The position numbers were made by a program, and so were the translations under genes. From assembly GCF_000422585.1 (NCBI RefSeq), contig NZ_AUGI01000036.1, forward strand, positions 19,930 to 83,929: 64,000 nt of DNA. The letters run 5' to 3'. The notes beneath the pieces are model-generated. The model was not told the DNA's origin. It did no database searches and worked only from the letters and a program-made list of their open reading frames with translations. Within the stretch, counting starts at the first letter, position 1, and every line of letters starts with the position of its first letter. Source of the DNA: Hugenholtzia roseola DSM 9546 (GTDB taxonomy: Bacteria; Bacteroidota; Bacteroidia; Cytophagales; Bernardetiaceae). Positions 63,030 to 64,000 of this stretch are shown piece after piece.

Positions 63030-63896
63030 ATGAGCAAAAGACTAATCCGCTTCGATTGGGCAGTGAAAAAACTCCTTCGCAACAAGGCTAACTTTGTTGT
63101 GTTGGAAGGTTTCCTATCCGAACTTCTTTTTGAAGACATCAAAATTCAAAAGATTTTGGAAAGCGAGGGCAATCAGGAAACCGAACAAGATAAGTACAAT
63201 CGCGTCGATATTTTGGTGCAAAACGCTAAAAATGAGCTTGTTATCGTAGAGATTCAAAATACTTACGAAATCGATTATTTCCATCGCATGGCGTATGGGG
63301 CTTCAAAAGCTCTAACGGAAAATTTGAGTTTGGGGCAGTCTTATTCCGAAATCAAAAAAGTAATTTCTGTCAATATCGTTTATTTTGATTTAGGACAAGG
63401 TAAAGATTATGTCTATAAAGGGACAACTAATTTTCAGGGTCTGCACGAACACGACCTTTTACAACTTTCAAATAAACAAAAAGAAACTTTTACCAAACAA
63501 AATATATCGGATATTTTCCCCGAATATTACATTATCAAAGTAAATCAATTCAATGATGTAGCCAAAGATACTTTGGACGAATGGGTATATTTTCTAAAAA
63601 ATAGTGAAGTAAAAGATAATTTTAAGGCAAAAGGTTTGGCAGAAGCAAAAGAAGTTTTAGATGTTATGCGTCTGAATCAAGAACAAACTTATGGCTACAA
63701 TCGCTATTTGGATTATTTACACGTAAAGGCAAGCGAAGCACTTTCTTTGAAAGTTGAGGCAGAATGGAGGGCTAAACAAGAAAAAGCGATTGAAATTGCG
63801 AAAAACTTGATTTTATTAGATTCTGATAATATTTTTATAGAAAAAGCAACAGGCTTAACTATTGAACAAATAGAAGACTTGCGTAATGAAAAATAA
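63030..63896 (+). CDS. Rpn-family PD-(D/E)XK nuclease (transposase-like)
   Basis: The 288-residue protein starts MSKRLIRFDWAVKKLLRNKA and has the nuclease core: Asp60 in YNRVDILV and E74-I-Q76 in LVIVEIQN, with Glu26 upstream, as in Rpn (PDDEXK transposase) proteins. Rpn proteins promote RecA-independent recombination and some are toxins. A C-terminal helical part (EAEWRAKQEKAIEIAKNLI) is typical of the family. I start at 63030 because the longer frame (62886) runs through the terminator and promoter upstream. Confidence 0.9.
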   Translation: MSKRLIRFDWAVKKLLRNKANFVVLEGFLSELLFEDIKIQKILESEGNQETEQDKYNRVDILVQNAKNELVIVEIQNTYEIDYFHRMAYGASKALTENLSLGQSYSEIKKVISVNIVYFDLGQGKDYVYKGTTNFQGLHEHDLLQLSNKQKETFTKQNISDIFPEYYIIKVNQFNDVAKDTLDEWVYFLKNSEVKDNFKAKGLAEAKEVLDVMRLNQEQTYGYNRYLDYLHVKASEALSLKVEAEWRAKQEKAIEIAKNLILLDSDNIFIEKATGLTIEQIEDLRNEK

Positions 63897-63931
63897 CATT
63901 TTTTCAATAGAGTTTATGAACGGAATTTTGT

Positions 63932-63939
63932 TATCTTTG
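63932..63939 (+). promoter_or_regulatory. -7 promoter element before the right-edge gene
   Basis: TATCTTTG fits TAnnTTTG and lies 28 bases before the ATG at 63968. The -33 half is not clear. Confidence 0.4.
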
Positions 63940-63967
63940 CGTTGTTTTACGCTTTTATTTTTCTAAC

Positions 63968-64000
63968 ATGTACAATTCCTTGATAATCAGCGAGTTACAA
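63968..64000 (+). CDS. Start of a further gene, truncated by the window edge
   Basis: ATG at 63968 opens MYNSLIISELQ and runs off the window. The start has a -7 element upstream. Eleven residues are too few to name a family. Confidence 0.4.
   Translation, partial: MYNSLIISELQ

Overview
The window looks like chromosomal DNA of a Bacteroidota bacterium, most likely a gliding or filamentous member of the Cytophagales. This rests on type IX secretion (T9SS) C-terminal sorting domains on two proteins, a FloA flotillin, a DUF5606 gene, a LytS/LytTR pair with a ligand-sensing propeller, a Wzi/RemB-like outer membrane barrel, weak Shine-Dalgarno sequences, and several TTTG-N19-22-TAnnTTTG promoters. 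Base composition is roughly 40 % GC by eye. I saw no rRNA, tRNA, CRISPR array or complete insertion sequence.

Layout. 1-5.3 kb (minus strand): end of an outer-membrane barrel gene, a DUF420 oxidase-assembly protein, carA and a membrane-embedded subtilisin. 5.5-10.4 kb (plus): a DUF2279 protein, a secreted T9SS metalloprotease and a PolX/PHP protein with a decayed polymerase site. 10.4-18.4 kb (minus): a single-chain restriction-modification-like enzyme, then an apparent antiporter-recQ-hisA transcription unit. 18.7-20.4 kb (plus): obgE and a SpoU-type RNA methyltransferase. 20.4-31.5 kb (mostly minus): floA, a lipoprotein glutathione peroxidase, a TPMT-type methyltransferase, a SWIM/SNF2 helicase, heme A synthase, DUF5606, a repeat protein and a sirtuin. 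31.9-40.8 kb: an MscS channel with a cyclic-nucleotide domain, a PafA-like phosphatase, ftsE, a glycosyltransferase and small enzymes. 41-45 kb: a histidine kinase and its LytTR regulator. 45-46.6 kb: a metallophosphoesterase. 46.6-48.7 kb: a repeat-bounded island (below). 48.9-52.9 kb: a fatty-acyl-CoA ligase, an NRDE protein and an S41 protease. 53-60 kb (minus): a 7TMR-DISM/PP2C phosphatase, an AAA ATPase and gcvP. 60-64 kb (plus): the Wzi/RemB-like barrel, an orphan gene, an Rpn-type nuclease and the start of one further gene.

Two families of small repeats are the least expected content. (1) An array at 46.65-48.70 kb: three direct copies of a roughly 190-235 bp fold-back repeat (called K here) alternate with two very AT-rich orphan genes, and the whole is bracketed by a second, roughly 190 bp direct repeat (L). 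It resembles a cassette array. (2) A 160-170 bp element without coding capacity (called M here) has terminal inverted repeats and a central GGACAAGGC palindrome. Two copies are full-length and flanked by direct repeats of 11 and 17 bp. One sits exactly at the stop codon of the alkaline phosphatase gene and its flanking duplication preserves the gene's last codons. Two further copies are partial.

Most other genes are housekeeping or envelope functions in short transcription units, separated by hairpin terminators, several of them at convergent gene ends.
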